Positions 1 to 8,287 of a stretch of DNA of 63,746 bases are shown one piece after another. The notes under the pieces are model-generated. The model worked only from the letters and a program-made list of their open reading frames with translations. It did not search any database and was not told the DNA's origin. Made by a program: the position numbers and the translations under genes. The DNA comes from Nostoc sp. FACHB-152 (GTDB lineage Bacteria > Cyanobacteriota > Cyanobacteriia > Cyanobacteriales > Nostocaceae): assembly GCF_014697475.1 (NCBI RefSeq), contig NZ_JACJRV010000036.1:1-63746 (forward strand). Reading direction: 5' to 3'. Position 1 is the first letter of the stretch. Every line of letters begins with the position of its first letter.

Positions 1-222
1 CTCCTGCGTCACAATGGTTTTGATTCTCTAACCAGAGCAATCCGAAATTGCGCCCATGATATTAAATTACTTTTTTCCTTTTTAAAATGAAACAGTCCTG
101 CGCCAAGGGGACGTTCCGAAAATTCCAACTCCAGCAGTCGTCAAACCCGCAAGTTCCGACAACTCTTCACAAACATCCAAAAACTTGGAAGCGATTTCAT
201 ACCTCCAAGTTTTTGAAGAATT

Positions 223-1281
223 CTAAGCTAAAGCAACGGCTGGTTGTGGCCAGCGTCCTAGTGCTTTGCCAACTACAGATAGTTCTTGCATTAATTGGTC
301 AAACCGGGCTGGTGTGAGGGACTGCGGCCCGTCAGAGAGAGCTTTTTTCGGGTTCGGGTGAACCTCAATCATCAAAGAATCAGTACCAGATGCGATCGCA
401 GCCATTGCCATTGATGGCACAAATTCTGCCCAGCCGACACCATGACTAGGGTCAATCATAATTGGTAAATGTGTCAACTTCCGCAATACAGGCACTACCG
501 ATAAATCTAGGGTGTTGCGAGTATATTGGCGGTCAAAGGTGCGAATTCCGCGTTCACACAAAATCACATTAGGATTTCCCGCCGCCAAAATGTATTCAGC
601 CGCCATCAACCACTCTTCAATGGTGGCTGACATTCCCCGCTTTAAAAGCACTGGCTTCGGTTGCGCTCCCACTTTTTTGAGTAGGGAGAAATTTTGCATA
701 TTTCTTGCGCCTACTTGAACGACATCCGCAATTTCGGCAATTTTATCTAGTTCAGCCGCGTCCATAACTTCTGTAATGATGCCCAGTCCACTTACTTCTC
801 GCGCCTTGGCTAGTAGATCTAAAGCACTCTCGCCATGTCCTTGAAAGGCATAAGGTGAAGTTCGGGGTTTGTATGCACCACCACGTAAAAATTTAGCACC
901 AGCAGCTTTCACGCGCTGTGCTGTTTCGACAATCATTTCTTCGTTTTCAACTGAGCAAGGGCCAGCCACGACTACCAAAGGGTGATTTTCGCCAAACACA
1001 ACTGCGCCAGCTGGTGTATTAACTATCACTTCCGATGCTTCGTCGTGGCGGTATTGGCGGCTAGCACGCTTATATGGTTGTTCTACCCGCAGTACTTGCT
1101 CAATCCACGGGCTAATTTCTTGAATTTGCAGAGGATCTAAGTCGGCAGTTTCGCCAACTAAGCCAATTACTACTTTATGCTTCCCGATGATTTTTTCTGG
1201 TGTTAATCCCCAGCTAGTTAGTTCCTCGTCAATGCGGTTAATTTCCGCCTCTGGGGAACCAATTTTCATGACTACAATCAT
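223..1281 (-). CDS. aroF: 3-deoxy-7-phosphoheptulonate (DAHP) synthase, class I beta
   Basis: Condenses phosphoenolpyruvate and erythrose 4-phosphate, the first step of the shikimate pathway to aromatic amino acids; cytoplasmic. The 352-residue protein has a small N-terminal ferredoxin-like regulatory segment (about residues 1-70) followed by the TIM barrel. Visible family signatures are GPCSVE near residue 106, RGGAYKPRTSPYAFQG near 133, the LLKRGM strand and the IDPSHGVG strand near 275. Length is normal for the beta type. The start at MIVVMKIG is plausible; an in-frame ATG four codons downstream is the alternative. It stands alone, downstream of rpsO-PAM68 across a 340-bp gap. Family call is secure; nothing odd seen. 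Confidence 0.95.
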   Translation of the reverse strand: MIVVMKIGSPEAEINRIDEELTSWGLTPEKIIGKHKVVIGLVGETADLDPLQIQEISPWIEQVLRVEQPYKRASRQYRHDEASEVIVNTPAGAVVFGENHPLVVVAGPCSVENEEMIVETAQRVKAAGAKFLRGGAYKPRTSPYAFQGHGESALDLLAKAREVSGLGIITEVMDAAELDKIAEIADVVQVGARNMQNFSLLKKVGAQPKPVLLKRGMSATIEEWLMAAEYILAAGNPNVILCERGIRTFDRQYTRNTLDLSVVPVLRKLTHLPIMIDPSHGVGWAEFVPSMAMAAIASGTDSLMIEVHPNPKKALSDGPQSLTPARFDQLMQELSVVGKALGRWPQPAVALA

Positions 1282-1344
1282 CTTAAAATTCCCTGATTAG
1301 TTGAGTTGGATATTAAATGGTAAGGGTAACTATTTGAGAGTTTC

Positions 1345-1377
1345 AGATCCCCGACTTCTTAAAGAAGTCGAGGATCT
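1345..1377. repeat. Inverted repeat in the 340-bp gap between PAM68 and aroF
   Basis: Two 16-bp arms, AGATCCCCGACTTCTT and AAGAAGTCGAGGATCT, with one mismatch and almost no loop, followed on the + strand by a T run. It could fold as a hairpin, but the T run is on the strand that carries no gene here, so it reads better as a dispersed cyanobacterial repeat than as a terminator for PAM68. Nothing else is recognisable between 1282 and 1621. Confidence 0.55.
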
Positions 1378-1621
1378 TTTTGTTTGCAAATGATGTAGAA
1401 CTGCTATATTTGTGGTTCTAATTATTTAGTGTAATTTTAATAATTAAAAACTAACCTTGATTAATTATAAAAAATAAAGCGATCGCCTGTTGGGTGACTG
1501 AAGATTGGGTTTAATCAAGGACAATATTTTTAAATAGCAATGTTGAAGTTATGAAATTTTAACTTCAACATTTACTCTCATACCCAATACCGCAGTTATC
1601 TGAATACGCGATCGCAATTTA

Positions 1622-2089
1622 TTAAACGTTCTTTTGCCGCGTTTCGCGCCAAACCGCTACCATGCGACCCCAATTAGTGCCGAACTCACTCAAACCTAGC
1701 AAGCTTCCTGTTCTTTCTTCATCCCATGAGGCTGACAGAACCCCATAAGTGATTCCCAACACCCCTAAACCAAATAACCCCATATTTACCAATAAAACGG
1801 CAAGGGGTGGTAGTTGAATATGCGCTTGAGTAGCCAGCAAATAGCTAACTACTAGGGTGGCAATTCCCAAAGCTGTGGGGCCACCACAAAATACTGCTAC
1901 CCGCCGAATCATCCTTTGGCTCACCACTTGGGGTATAGCCATTTCTTCTTTGTTAAAAGGCGGTTGCTTGCTGGCTGCTTTTTCTGGGGTATTTACCTTG
2001 ATGGGAGCTTTTTGAACTTTTACAGGTTTTTGGCGTTTTTTGTTCGGTTCAAAAGGCAAGCGACTGCGTTCAGATTCTTCAGCAGACAT
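1622..2089 (-). CDS. PAM68 family protein (DUF3464), photosystem II assembly factor
   Basis: A 155-residue membrane protein. Residues 1-65 are basic, proline/lysine-rich and probably cytoplasmic. Two hydrophobic segments follow (about 67-87 and 96-116), then a short conserved tail with the SWDEERTGSLLG-type motif. This layout is the PAM68 family, which in plants and cyanobacteria helps early photosystem II assembly (CP47/D1 stages). It starts 12 bp after the rpsO stop codon, the conserved cyanobacterial order, so the two are probably co-transcribed. The family call is from sequence recognition; the exact step in assembly is family knowledge. Confidence 0.85.
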   Translation of the reverse strand: MSAEESERSRLPFEPNKKRQKPVKVQKAPIKVNTPEKAASKQPPFNKEEMAIPQVVSQRMIRRVAVFCGGPTALGIATLVVSYLLATQAHIQLPPLAVLLVNMGLFGLGVLGITYGVLSASWDEERTGSLLGLSEFGTNWGRMVAVWRETRQKNV

Positions 2090-2101
2090 AAGCGGTAGTC
2101 C

Positions 2102-2371
2102 CTATCCACGAATACCAAGGCGAGCAATCAAAGCTTGATATTTTTCCCGGCTTTCTTGTTGGAGATAAGCCAGCAGACGCTTACGATGACCAATTAGCTT
2201 TAATAAACCTCTCCGGGAAGAATGGTCTTTTTTATTGGCTTGCAGGTGTTCGCTGAGGCGGTTAATCCGCTCGGTGAGCATAGCAATTTGAACGTCCGTC
2301 GAACCAGTATCGGTTTCGTGAACTTGGAAGTTGGAGATTATTTCTTGTTTGCGCTGTTGCGTCAGAGCCAT
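2102..2371 (-). CDS. rpsO: 30S ribosomal protein S15
   Basis: An 89-residue protein of standard S15 length that binds 16S rRNA in the central domain and helps platform assembly. The family core is visible: [15 protein letters not shown], the [15 protein letters not shown] segment and HRKRLLAYL. The ATG lies upstream of PAM68 and the genes probably form one transcript. The 280 bp upstream of the start (2372-2652) hold a G-rich low-complexity stretch around 2460-2515 and no gene. Confidence 0.97.
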   Translation of the reverse strand: MALTQQRKQEIISNFQVHETDTGSTDVQIAMLTERINRLSEHLQANKKDHSSRRGLLKLIGHRKRLLAYLQQESREKYQALIARLGIRG

Positions 2372-2652
2372 GATCGATTAAATTTCTAATTTTTCTAAAT
2401 ATATGCAGCAGTCTCCCATAATATCACAGCCATTAGACTGTATGGGGGATTACCGGGAATTTAGGGAGATGGGGGCAGGGGAGCGGAGGAGTAGAGGGGC
2501 AGGGGAGAAATTATTTACATCTTTAGGAAAAGACTTTATTTTTCTAAGCAATTCTTTTATACGACTCATATTTGATTTGTGAAAAAAACTCAGTAGATTT
2601 TTACCTGCCTTCTTTACTATTGCCTATTGCCTGTTCCCTATACATACGAAAC

Positions 2653-3219
2653 CTAATTACAAAAGACACGAATTTTTAATAGTAGATCTCGAATACTGAT
2701 CGGTTGATGGATCATGTCATTTGCTCCACATTCTAGCCCTTGCTGTATAAGTGATGTACTACAAGCTGTAATCAAGAGAATCGGTAAATAGACAAATCGA
2801 GGATGATTGCGAAGGCATCGAGTCAGTTCATAACCGCTAATTCTTGGCAATACCACGTTTAATAGTGCTAAATCTGGTTGATGCGCTTCAATTAAACTTA
2901 AAGCCTTACTACCGGTGTCTGCCAAGACAATTTCATAACCTTCAAGCTCCAAAACCAGTTTTAACAATGCCAAGTTTTCTGAACAACCATCAGCAATCAC
3001 AATTCGAGAGGCAGAATCAAAACGCCTTGGGGTTGATTCTGCTGGTGTCGAATTCAGTTGCGACAACTGTATTCGATAGTTTATTCCCTCTATGGCTTCT
3101 ACAGCAGATTGAAACCGTGTGAAAGTCGCCCGAATTTCTGCTAACTGCTGCTCACGAGTCAACTTACTGAACCAGAAGCGGTATAACTCTTTGTAACTTA
3201 TGCTTGGGAGTTCGGACAT
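2653..3219 (-). CDS. Degenerate response-regulator receiver protein (pseudo-receiver)
   Basis: A 188-residue protein. Residues 1-60 are helical and unidentified; 72-185 fold as a receiver (REC) domain, with the GYELTRCLR helix and the LLITA strand in place. Key residues are altered. The phospho-acceptor position in LALLNVVLP is Asn121 instead of Asp, the conserved Lys before Pro is Gln172 (MIHQP), and the acidic pair is reduced to one Asp (IADG). Classical aspartyl phosphorylation is therefore unlikely. The Thr of the signalling switch remains. It is divergent from a Crp/Fnr gene with a palindrome between them, which suggests shared control and perhaps partnership. There is no output domain. 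Confidence 0.8.
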   Translation of the reverse strand: MSELPSISYKELYRFWFSKLTREQQLAEIRATFTRFQSAVEAIEGINYRIQLSQLNSTPAESTPRRFDSASRIVIADGCSENLALLKLVLELEGYEIVLADTGSKALSLIEAHQPDLALLNVVLPRISGYELTRCLRNHPRFVYLPILLITACSTSLIQQGLECGANDMIHQPISIRDLLLKIRVFCN

Positions 3220-3301
3220 ACAAATGTCTCTTTATATTGATAGTTCCGTGGCTTTTTGGTTTGCTTTTGGTTTGCTAAATTCAAAAATCTCCACTGCTTA
3301 T

Positions 3302-3315
3302 GTACGCTATCGTAC
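3302..3315. promoter_or_regulatory. GTACG-N4-CGTAC palindrome between pseudo-receiver and Crp/Fnr genes
   Basis: The sequence GTACGCTATCGTAC is a near-perfect dyad, with a third CGTAC half-site at 3331-3335. It lies in the 208-bp divergent intergenic space. Almost the same 14-mer recurs between the next divergent pair at 4954. A binding site for the flanking Crp/Fnr paralogs (autoregulation) is an inference. Confidence 0.6.
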
Positions 3316-3427
3316 CTAATTTGTCCTCAACGTACACAAAAATAGTCACAGCGATTACTTCTGCTTTTTGATAGAATGCTTAACGCTAAAGGCTCCTTAT
3401 TTTATTTGTGATTCAACTCAGCACTCG

Positions 3428-4159
3428 ATGTCCATTTCCGAAGATCCTCGTGCCGCAGTTCGTAATCAACTTCTGTCTAGCCTGCCGCTAGAGGAATATC
3501 AGCGACTCCTACCTCACTTAGAAACGATTTATCTTTCTTTATGGCAAACTCTCTACAATGTTGACGAACCCATTGAATATGTCTATTTCCCCCAAACTGC
3601 GATGGTTTCTCTGCTGATTTTGATGGCAGATGGAACTGCTGTTGAGATTGCTACTGTTGGTAAGGAGGGAATGGTTGGTGCGCCTTTGCTACTAGGTGAA
3701 GGGCGTTTTCCTGGTAAGGCGATCGCTCAGGTTCCTGGCATTGCTTTCCGGATGAAGGCTGAGGCGTTTAAGGCTGAGATCGCTGATAAAAGTTCGATGT
3801 ATCATCTGCTGCAACGTTATACCCAAATACTATTCAATCAAGTAGCACAAACAGCAGCCTGCAACCGTTTACATTCGCTTGAAGAACGATTCGGTCGATG
3901 GTTGTTGACCATTCACGATCAAGTTGGTGCTGATGAATTTTTGTTAACACAAGAATCTCTGGCGCAAATGCTGGGTGTACGCCGCGCCGGGGTTAGTGAA
4001 GTTGCTCGTTTATTTCAACAAAAAGGAGCAATTCAATATAGCCGTGGCAAAATGATGATTCTGAACCGAAAAGGTTTAGAGACTAGTGTTTGTGAGTGCT
4101 ATGGCAAAATTCAAAAAGAGTTTGAGCGTTTGTCAAATCCTCCTAAAAATCGTGAGTAA
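3428..4159 (+). CDS. Crp/Fnr family transcriptional regulator (copy 1)
   Basis: A 243-residue regulator with an N-terminal cyclic-nucleotide-binding-like beta roll (about 25-125), a long dimerisation helix and a C-terminal winged helix. The recognition motif is LAQMLGVRRAGVSEVA. The typical cAMP phosphate-binding Arg signature is not evident in the beta roll, so the ligand is unknown. I place the start at the ATG at 3428, where similarity to the second paralog begins; a longer reading would need TTG at 3368. It is clearly paralogous to the gene at 5096, with near-identical stretches such as YVYFPQT and NQVAQ.AACNRLH. It faces the pseudo-receiver gene. The family is certain, the target regulon unknown. 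Confidence 0.88.
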   Translation: MSISEDPRAAVRNQLLSSLPLEEYQRLLPHLETIYLSLWQTLYNVDEPIEYVYFPQTAMVSLLILMADGTAVEIATVGKEGMVGAPLLLGEGRFPGKAIAQVPGIAFRMKAEAFKAEIADKSSMYHLLQRYTQILFNQVAQTAACNRLHSLEERFGRWLLTIHDQVGADEFLLTQESLAQMLGVRRAGVSEVARLFQQKGAIQYSRGKMMILNRKGLETSVCECYGKIQKEFERLSNPPKNRE

Positions 4160-4210
4160 TCACTAACTAAGGTAAGTCTGAAATAAATTACATTCAGTCA
4201 TACAGTCTCA

Positions 4211-4867
4211 TTAGGAAGGGGGATACAAAGTTGGCTCTAATCTTAAGTGATTTTCTCTAGTTTCAACTTGAGGAGATATAGAAAACTGTTCTGGCATTAC
4301 TAAATGCATCAGAAGAGATGCAATTTGCTCTAAAGGAAGCATAAAATCGCACACTTGAGCATCAACAGTACCCTGAGAATGATGGGAACGTCGAAGCTTT
4401 GCTTGGGTAGGCGCGATCGTTTTGCCACCACACTGTCTAATGGTTTGCAATGCCAATAAATCTTCGTTTTCTGTGAGAGCAACGGCAATAGCATCTGCTT
4501 TGCAATTACTAGCTAGTGAGGTCAAAAATACATCAGCCGCAGGATCAACATTCGCTGTGTTTTGTAGACACAGTATCTGGTTGGGAGTAATGGTGAAACT
4601 TTGATTTGGTAATTTCACATAAACCACTCCTGAACTTAGCTGCTCTCCATTCTCAGCCTGCTTAACTCGCAAAGCGATTTCGCTATCTAGAATATTCACT
4701 GCATACTCAGGTAGGAAGGCTGTCGGCTGTTGAATCATCACAATCGCCGCAGGAAAGTTAGCTGGTAAGGAAGATAAAATTGTAAAAATATCCTTAAATT
4801 TTCCTGCACAAGATGTAATGGCGATGATTTTGCTAGTTTTTGGTAAAACACTGTGACGTTGAGTCAC
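4211..4867 (-). CDS. Stand-alone degenerate CheB methylesterase-like domain protein
   Basis: A 218-residue protein aligning end to end with the catalytic domain of the chemotaxis methylesterase CheB, without its receiver domain. The fold markers are present: SSLPANFPAAIVMIQQ, SGVVYVKLPNQSF, a DAIAVALTENED strand and the late FMLPLEQIASLL. The catalytic Ser of the usual GASxGG is Cys20 (TSCAGK), the catalytic His of the VQH motif is Gln47, and the Asp-containing GMGSDG loop has become ENEDLL. Methylesterase activity is therefore improbable, and a binding or regulatory role is likelier. It is divergent from the second Crp/Fnr gene. A Cys-based hydrolase cannot be excluded. Confidence 0.75.
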   Translation of the reverse strand: MTQRHSVLPKTSKIIAITSCAGKFKDIFTILSSLPANFPAAIVMIQQPTAFLPEYAVNILDSEIALRVKQAENGEQLSSGVVYVKLPNQSFTITPNQILCLQNTANVDPAADVFLTSLASNCKADAIAVALTENEDLLALQTIRQCGGKTIAPTQAKLRRSHHSQGTVDAQVCDFMLPLEQIASLLMHLVMPEQFSISPQVETRENHLRLEPTLYPPS

Positions 4868-4953
4868 GATTAGCTCCCCTAGAGAGATTGAGGTTACTTA
4901 AATCGAGTGAGTGACAACTCATTCATTACTTATAGCTCAAAAGCTTAACTTAT

Positions 4954-4990
4954 GTACGCTAGCGTACGATAGATGTACATTAGTGTACAT
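4954..4990. promoter_or_regulatory. Perfect 14-bp palindrome plus further GTAC half-sites
   Basis: GTACGCTAGCGTAC at 4954-4967 is a perfect dyad differing by one base from the 3302 site. It is followed by ATGTACAT at 4973-4980 and another GTGTACAT at 4983-4990. All sit in the 228-bp space between the divergent CheB-like and Crp/Fnr genes. Clustered sites with the same core at both loci suggest one operator family, probably for the Crp/Fnr paralogs. Confidence 0.6.
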
Positions 4991-5095
4991 AGTTGTTTAA
5001 TTCTATCTTGTGTGTCTGTGCAGAAAGCCTTTTGGCAGAAGACTTTTGTCAATGAATTTATGTATAGAAATTAAGAAGGCTTAATTAAAGAACTA

Positions 5096-5812
5096 ATGCC
5101 TACCTCTAATGAACCCAGTACTCCGCACAATCAGCTTTTGAGTGCGCTATCTCAAGAAGAGTATGAGCGGCTTCTGCCTTTTTTAGAAACAGTTTATTTG
5201 CCACTCAAGCAAACTCTCTATGAAGTGAATGAACCTATCGAATACGTCTACTTTCCTCAAACGGTTGTTATTTCTCTGCTGACTGTCATGGATAATGGGG
5301 ATGCAGTTGAAATTGGTACAGTTGGTAATGAAGGGATGGTAGGCATTCCTGTACTTCTGGAAACAGATCAAGTTCCCAGCCGTACTTTTTCCCAAATTCC
5401 TGGTTTAGCGTTAAGAATGAGAACTGACACATTCAAGCGTGAAGTCCCTCCAGGAAGTCAACTCTATAGTTTGCTGCAACGTTACATTCAAACTCTGTTT
5501 AATCAAGTAGCACAGTCAGCTGCTTGCAATCGCCTACATTTAATTGAAAAGCGATTCTGTCGCTGGCTATTGATGACTCACGATCGCGCCGGTTCAGATG
5601 AGTTCGTATTAACGCAAGAGTTTTTAGCTCATATGCTGGGTGTACGCCGGGCTGGAGTGAGTGAAGTGGCTAGTCAGTTTCAAGAGTTTGGATTCATTCG
5701 TTACAATCGCGGCAATATGATTATTTTGGATAGAAAGGGCTTAGAAGCGAATGCTTGTGAGTGCTATGCCAAAATTAAAGAACAGTTTAAGCGTTTGGCT
5801 GGCAAAAATTAG
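5096..5812 (+). CDS. Crp/Fnr family transcriptional regulator (copy 2)
   Basis: A 238-residue paralog of the gene at 3428 with the same architecture: N-terminal beta roll (about 20-120), dimerisation helix and C-terminal winged helix with LAHMLGVRRAGVSEVA. Both copies share the C-terminal ECYxKIxxxFxRL segment. As in copy 1 no clear cAMP-binding Arg motif is seen. The ATG at 5096 fits the paralog alignment; the next few residues are variable. It is divergent from the CheB-like gene, mirroring the arrangement of copy 1 and the pseudo-receiver. This suggests duplication of a regulator with exchange of its divergent partner. Function beyond DNA binding is unknown. Confidence 0.88.
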   Translation: MPTSNEPSTPHNQLLSALSQEEYERLLPFLETVYLPLKQTLYEVNEPIEYVYFPQTVVISLLTVMDNGDAVEIGTVGNEGMVGIPVLLETDQVPSRTFSQIPGLALRMRTDTFKREVPPGSQLYSLLQRYIQTLFNQVAQSAACNRLHLIEKRFCRWLLMTHDRAGSDEFVLTQEFLAHMLGVRRAGVSEVASQFQEFGFIRYNRGNMIILDRKGLEANACECYAKIKEQFKRLAGKN

Positions 5813-5862
5813 TTGGGTTGGAGATTAGTGATTAACGTGAGTTCGACGGACATTAAGAACTT

Positions 5863-5969
5863 AATACGGTTCGGATAAGCATTTTGAACTAAGAATTGGT
5901 TTGGGGAAAAGGTTAAAGGTTTTTCTTCCCTTTTCCCCCTTCGCCTTTCCCCTTTAACCGAACCGTATT
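5863..5969. mobile_element. 107-bp MITE-like element with 12-bp terminal inverted repeats
   Basis: It begins AATACGGTTCGG and ends with the exact complement CCGAACCGTATT. The interior has a purine-rich GGGGAAAAGG stretch and a CCTTTCCCC-rich half that can pair with it. It has no coding capacity. A related but longer copy lies at 17227-17513. Mobilisation would need a transposase in trans. Confidence 0.7.
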
Positions 5970-5983
5970 GCCCTTACACCTAA

Positions 5984-6799
5984 TTAAATAGCAGCAATCG
6001 GAGATGGTAAATTCACCTTTAACCGCTTAAACATCGCTTCTCGTGCTTGCATTGCTAGGTCATCATCTAATGGTTTGAGGGTGATGGGTTGTTGATACTT
6101 CAACCGCAACGCTGTTTGAATTAACCAGTCAGCGACAAAGGGATTTTTTGGTAATAAGGGGCCGTGAGAATAAGTAGCGATCGCATTCTGATAAAATGCG
6201 CCTTCGGTACCATCTTCGCCATTATTGCCTAAGCCATACACTACACGCCCCAAGGCTTCTACTTTGCCTAACTTGGTGCGTCCGCCGTGATTTTCAAAAC
6301 CGACGAGATAGGGTTTGCTACCTGTCATTTCGGCTAAATCTTTTGCTAGGCGTGAAGCTGTCACTTCAATTACCAAGTTACCGATACAACGTTTGGTATT
6401 TTCCCCAGGATGGATAGAAACTAAATCGAGTATCCCTAAACCTTCAATACGCTGTCCAAATCCTGGTTCATAATAATGTCCTAGCAGTTGGGGTGAACCA
6501 CAGGTAAATACTCCTGGCGTAGCATTTTCGATTTTTTCGCGCATTGCGTCAGCCTTCGCGCCTTGCAAGTCACGCATCACAATTTCTTGTTGACGGTCTT
6601 GTGCGCCACCACCAACAATCACATCTACAGATTTAATATCTTCGGCGGTGGAGTTTTGGTCTAAAGGTAATACCTTGACGCTGTATCCTCGCCACTGGGC
6701 GCGGCGTTCTATTGTAATTACATTACCGCGATCGCCATAGGTACTCATTAAGGTCGGATACAACCAACCAATCGTTAATTCTAATTGTTCAGAACTCAT
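5984..6799 (-). CDS. gatD: Lipid II isoglutaminyl synthase, glutaminase subunit GatD
   Basis: A 271-residue class I glutamine amidotransferase of the CobB/CobQ-like type. It supplies ammonia to MurT for amidation of the D-Glu carboxyl of lipid II in peptidoglycan synthesis. The nucleophile is in GVFTCGSPQLLG near residue 100, and the catalytic His lies in YSHGPLLPKNP near 215. An N-terminal YPTLMSTYGDRGN motif is typical of GatD. Its partner MurT lies 1.5 kb away on the same strand, with an opposite-strand gene between them, whereas the two are often adjacent. Start at MSSEQLEL. The family call is strong because both subunits are present. Confidence 0.88.
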   Translation of the reverse strand: MSSEQLELTIGWLYPTLMSTYGDRGNVITIERRAQWRGYSVKVLPLDQNSTAEDIKSVDVIVGGGAQDRQQEIVMRDLQGAKADAMREKIENATPGVFTCGSPQLLGHYYEPGFGQRIEGLGILDLVSIHPGENTKRCIGNLVIEVTASRLAKDLAEMTGSKPYLVGFENHGGRTKLGKVEALGRVVYGLGNNGEDGTEGAFYQNAIATYSHGPLLPKNPFVADWLIQTALRLKYQQPITLKPLDDDLAMQAREAMFKRLKVNLPSPIAAI

Positions 6800-7300
6800 A
6801 ACTTTTTACTCATAACTGATAATTTATAACTTTTTTCTCTATGTGGTTGCAGAATCCGGCGCAGATCCACAACCAAAGACGCTGGGGTCAAAAACAGGGT
6901 GTAGGGTGTGGGGTGTAGGGAAGACGGCATTGGTTGGGACTTGTACCCCCACAAATGCCATTGTCTTAAAATACGGGGTGTACTGTCGGGGTTGTTGGGG
7001 CTGTCTTTTCCCCTACACCCACTCAGCCCACCCCAACGGGCTGGGGTCAGCATATCGTAAATCTATCTTCGGTAATGGGTTTGGTAGTTAAAATTTTTGG
7101 ACGGACAGACATATAGTAATTATCGCCAGGCTTCAGTATTTTAGGTCACAGTTTTGTAATTGTCAGACAGTCATAATCTCCAGAGGTAACTGTAAATTTA
7201 CTAAATATTGGGTAAATAGTTACACTGTTTTTTCAAATTACGAAAAAGTTAACTTTGTTTAACTAAGCGACAAATTCTTAATATCTAAAACGGAGATTAT
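6800..7300. repeat. Gene-free stretch with dispersed GT/CA-rich repeat
   Basis: About 500 bp without a credible gene. It carries a GGGTGTGGGGTGTAGGG-type block near 6903-6925 and its rough complement at 6997-7020. The segment GGGGCTGTCTTTTCCCCTAC at 6997-7016 recurs almost unchanged at 20839, so this is a dispersed family. Open frames across it on both strands are repeat artefacts. The last 200 bp are AT-rich and presumably hold the promoter of the next gene. Confidence 0.5.
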
Positions 7301-8080
7301 ATGCAAGCAATTGAAGCTCCCAATTTGACGGTAATTGCCTTTGAAAATGCAGTTCCTGTGTCTCAACTACCTTCTGTGTGGCAAGATATTGCTAAAGGGT
7401 TGGCAAATGTGGGAATGCCTGATCCACAAATTTATGTTGAGATGGCGCAGTTATTTCAATATAAGTTAGAACAGGGTGATGTTGACTTATTTAACGAACG
7501 TCCAGAACTAGACTATTTTAAATCGTCATTCTCCCAGCTATTTGGAAAGTTAGCTTGGGAAACCCTAGAATTTTACGGTTATGACTTTATAAAAACTAGC
7601 TATCCAGATTTTGCTACACTGCTTCAAGATGTAGAATCAAAGGGAGAAGAGTTTGCAAATGAAGTAAAAGTAGCTCAAATAGGAATAGAACTTTTCCAAG
7701 AGTTTGGCTATGAACTACCAGCTAGTTTTTATCATGTGCATCTAGCACCAATTTACCGCGATCATGTATTTGAAGAACGCGCTTTAAGGTTTGATAAGCG
7801 AGATATCGAACATAAGCGTTCTTGGGATGCGATATTACACGCAGGTAAGGTTTTTGCGATGCAAATGAAGGTGCAAAGCATCGCCTCTAAATATGGCTTT
7901 ACTTATCAACATGGTTGTGGTTGCAACTCTCATTTATCTTCTATTGATCCATCTCGTGGGGCATTTGATTATGAATTTAATCCCCAAAAGCGTCAACGGT
8001 GGTTGAGAAGTTTTATCTGGACTGCTTGGTATGAATACGCTTTCTTTCCTATTGTCCCGAATACCATTTATTTAACTTGA
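7301..8080 (+). CDS. Conserved-looking protein of unknown function
   Basis: I do not recognise this 259-residue protein. It is soluble, acidic in the first half and aromatic-rich, with no signal peptide or membrane segment. A HGCGCNSH cluster near residue 206 brings two Cys and two His together and could bind a metal. Other His and Tyr residues sit around YHVHLAPIYRDH near 145, and the C-terminus is Trp/Tyr-rich. A CGGAGA ribosome-binding site precedes the ATG at 7301. It sits on the opposite strand between gatD and murT, whose split it explains. The stop codon overlaps the edge of a MITE-like repeat. Confidence 0.7.
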   Translation: MQAIEAPNLTVIAFENAVPVSQLPSVWQDIAKGLANVGMPDPQIYVEMAQLFQYKLEQGDVDLFNERPELDYFKSSFSQLFGKLAWETLEFYGYDFIKTSYPDFATLLQDVESKGEEFANEVKVAQIGIELFQEFGYELPASFYHVHLAPIYRDHVFEERALRFDKRDIEHKRSWDAILHAGKVFAMQMKVQSIASKYGFTYQHGCGCNSHLSSIDPSRGAFDYEFNPQKRQRWLRSFIWTAWYEYAFFPIVPNTIYLT

Positions 8081-8219
8081 GTTCGATGAGGGCTGTTTTG
8101 ACCTCACCCCCAGCCCCTCTCCTACGAGGAGAGGGGAGTAAAACTCTTATTTTTCATTGCTCCTCCCTCGCCTTTTAGGAGAGGGAGGCTGGGAGGGAGA
8201 GGTCTGTCGAATTCACGTT
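8075..8219. mobile_element. 145-bp MITE-like palindromic element
   Basis: The ends AACTTGAGTTCGA and TCGAATTCACGTT are imperfect inverted repeats. The interior is a long self-complementary pair of GAGAGGGGAG / CTCCCTCGCC-type blocks that would form a hairpin. A solo copy of the end motif, AACGTGAGTTCGAC, occurs near 5834. Its left end overlaps the last codons of the gene ending at 8080. Confidence 0.6.
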
Positions 8220-8287
8220 TATTTAGTTTAGGAAGTGAGAAAGATTATAAAAAAGCTTCTCAATTCCCCATTTCCCATTCCCTATTC

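Noticed and set aside
87-317. Open frame on the + strand over the end of the DAHP synthase gene
   Set aside because: It overlaps the C-terminal coding sequence of aroF antisense, has no ribosome site and biased composition; a shadow.
1345-1377. Hairpin considered as a terminator for the PAM68 transcript
   Set aside because: The T run is on the strand opposite the transcript, and the sequence is of a dispersed repeat type.
6796-7091. Two overlapping frames on opposite strands between gatD and the 7301 gene
   Set aside because: Both read through GT/CA-rich dispersed repeats; low-complexity translations and no start signals.
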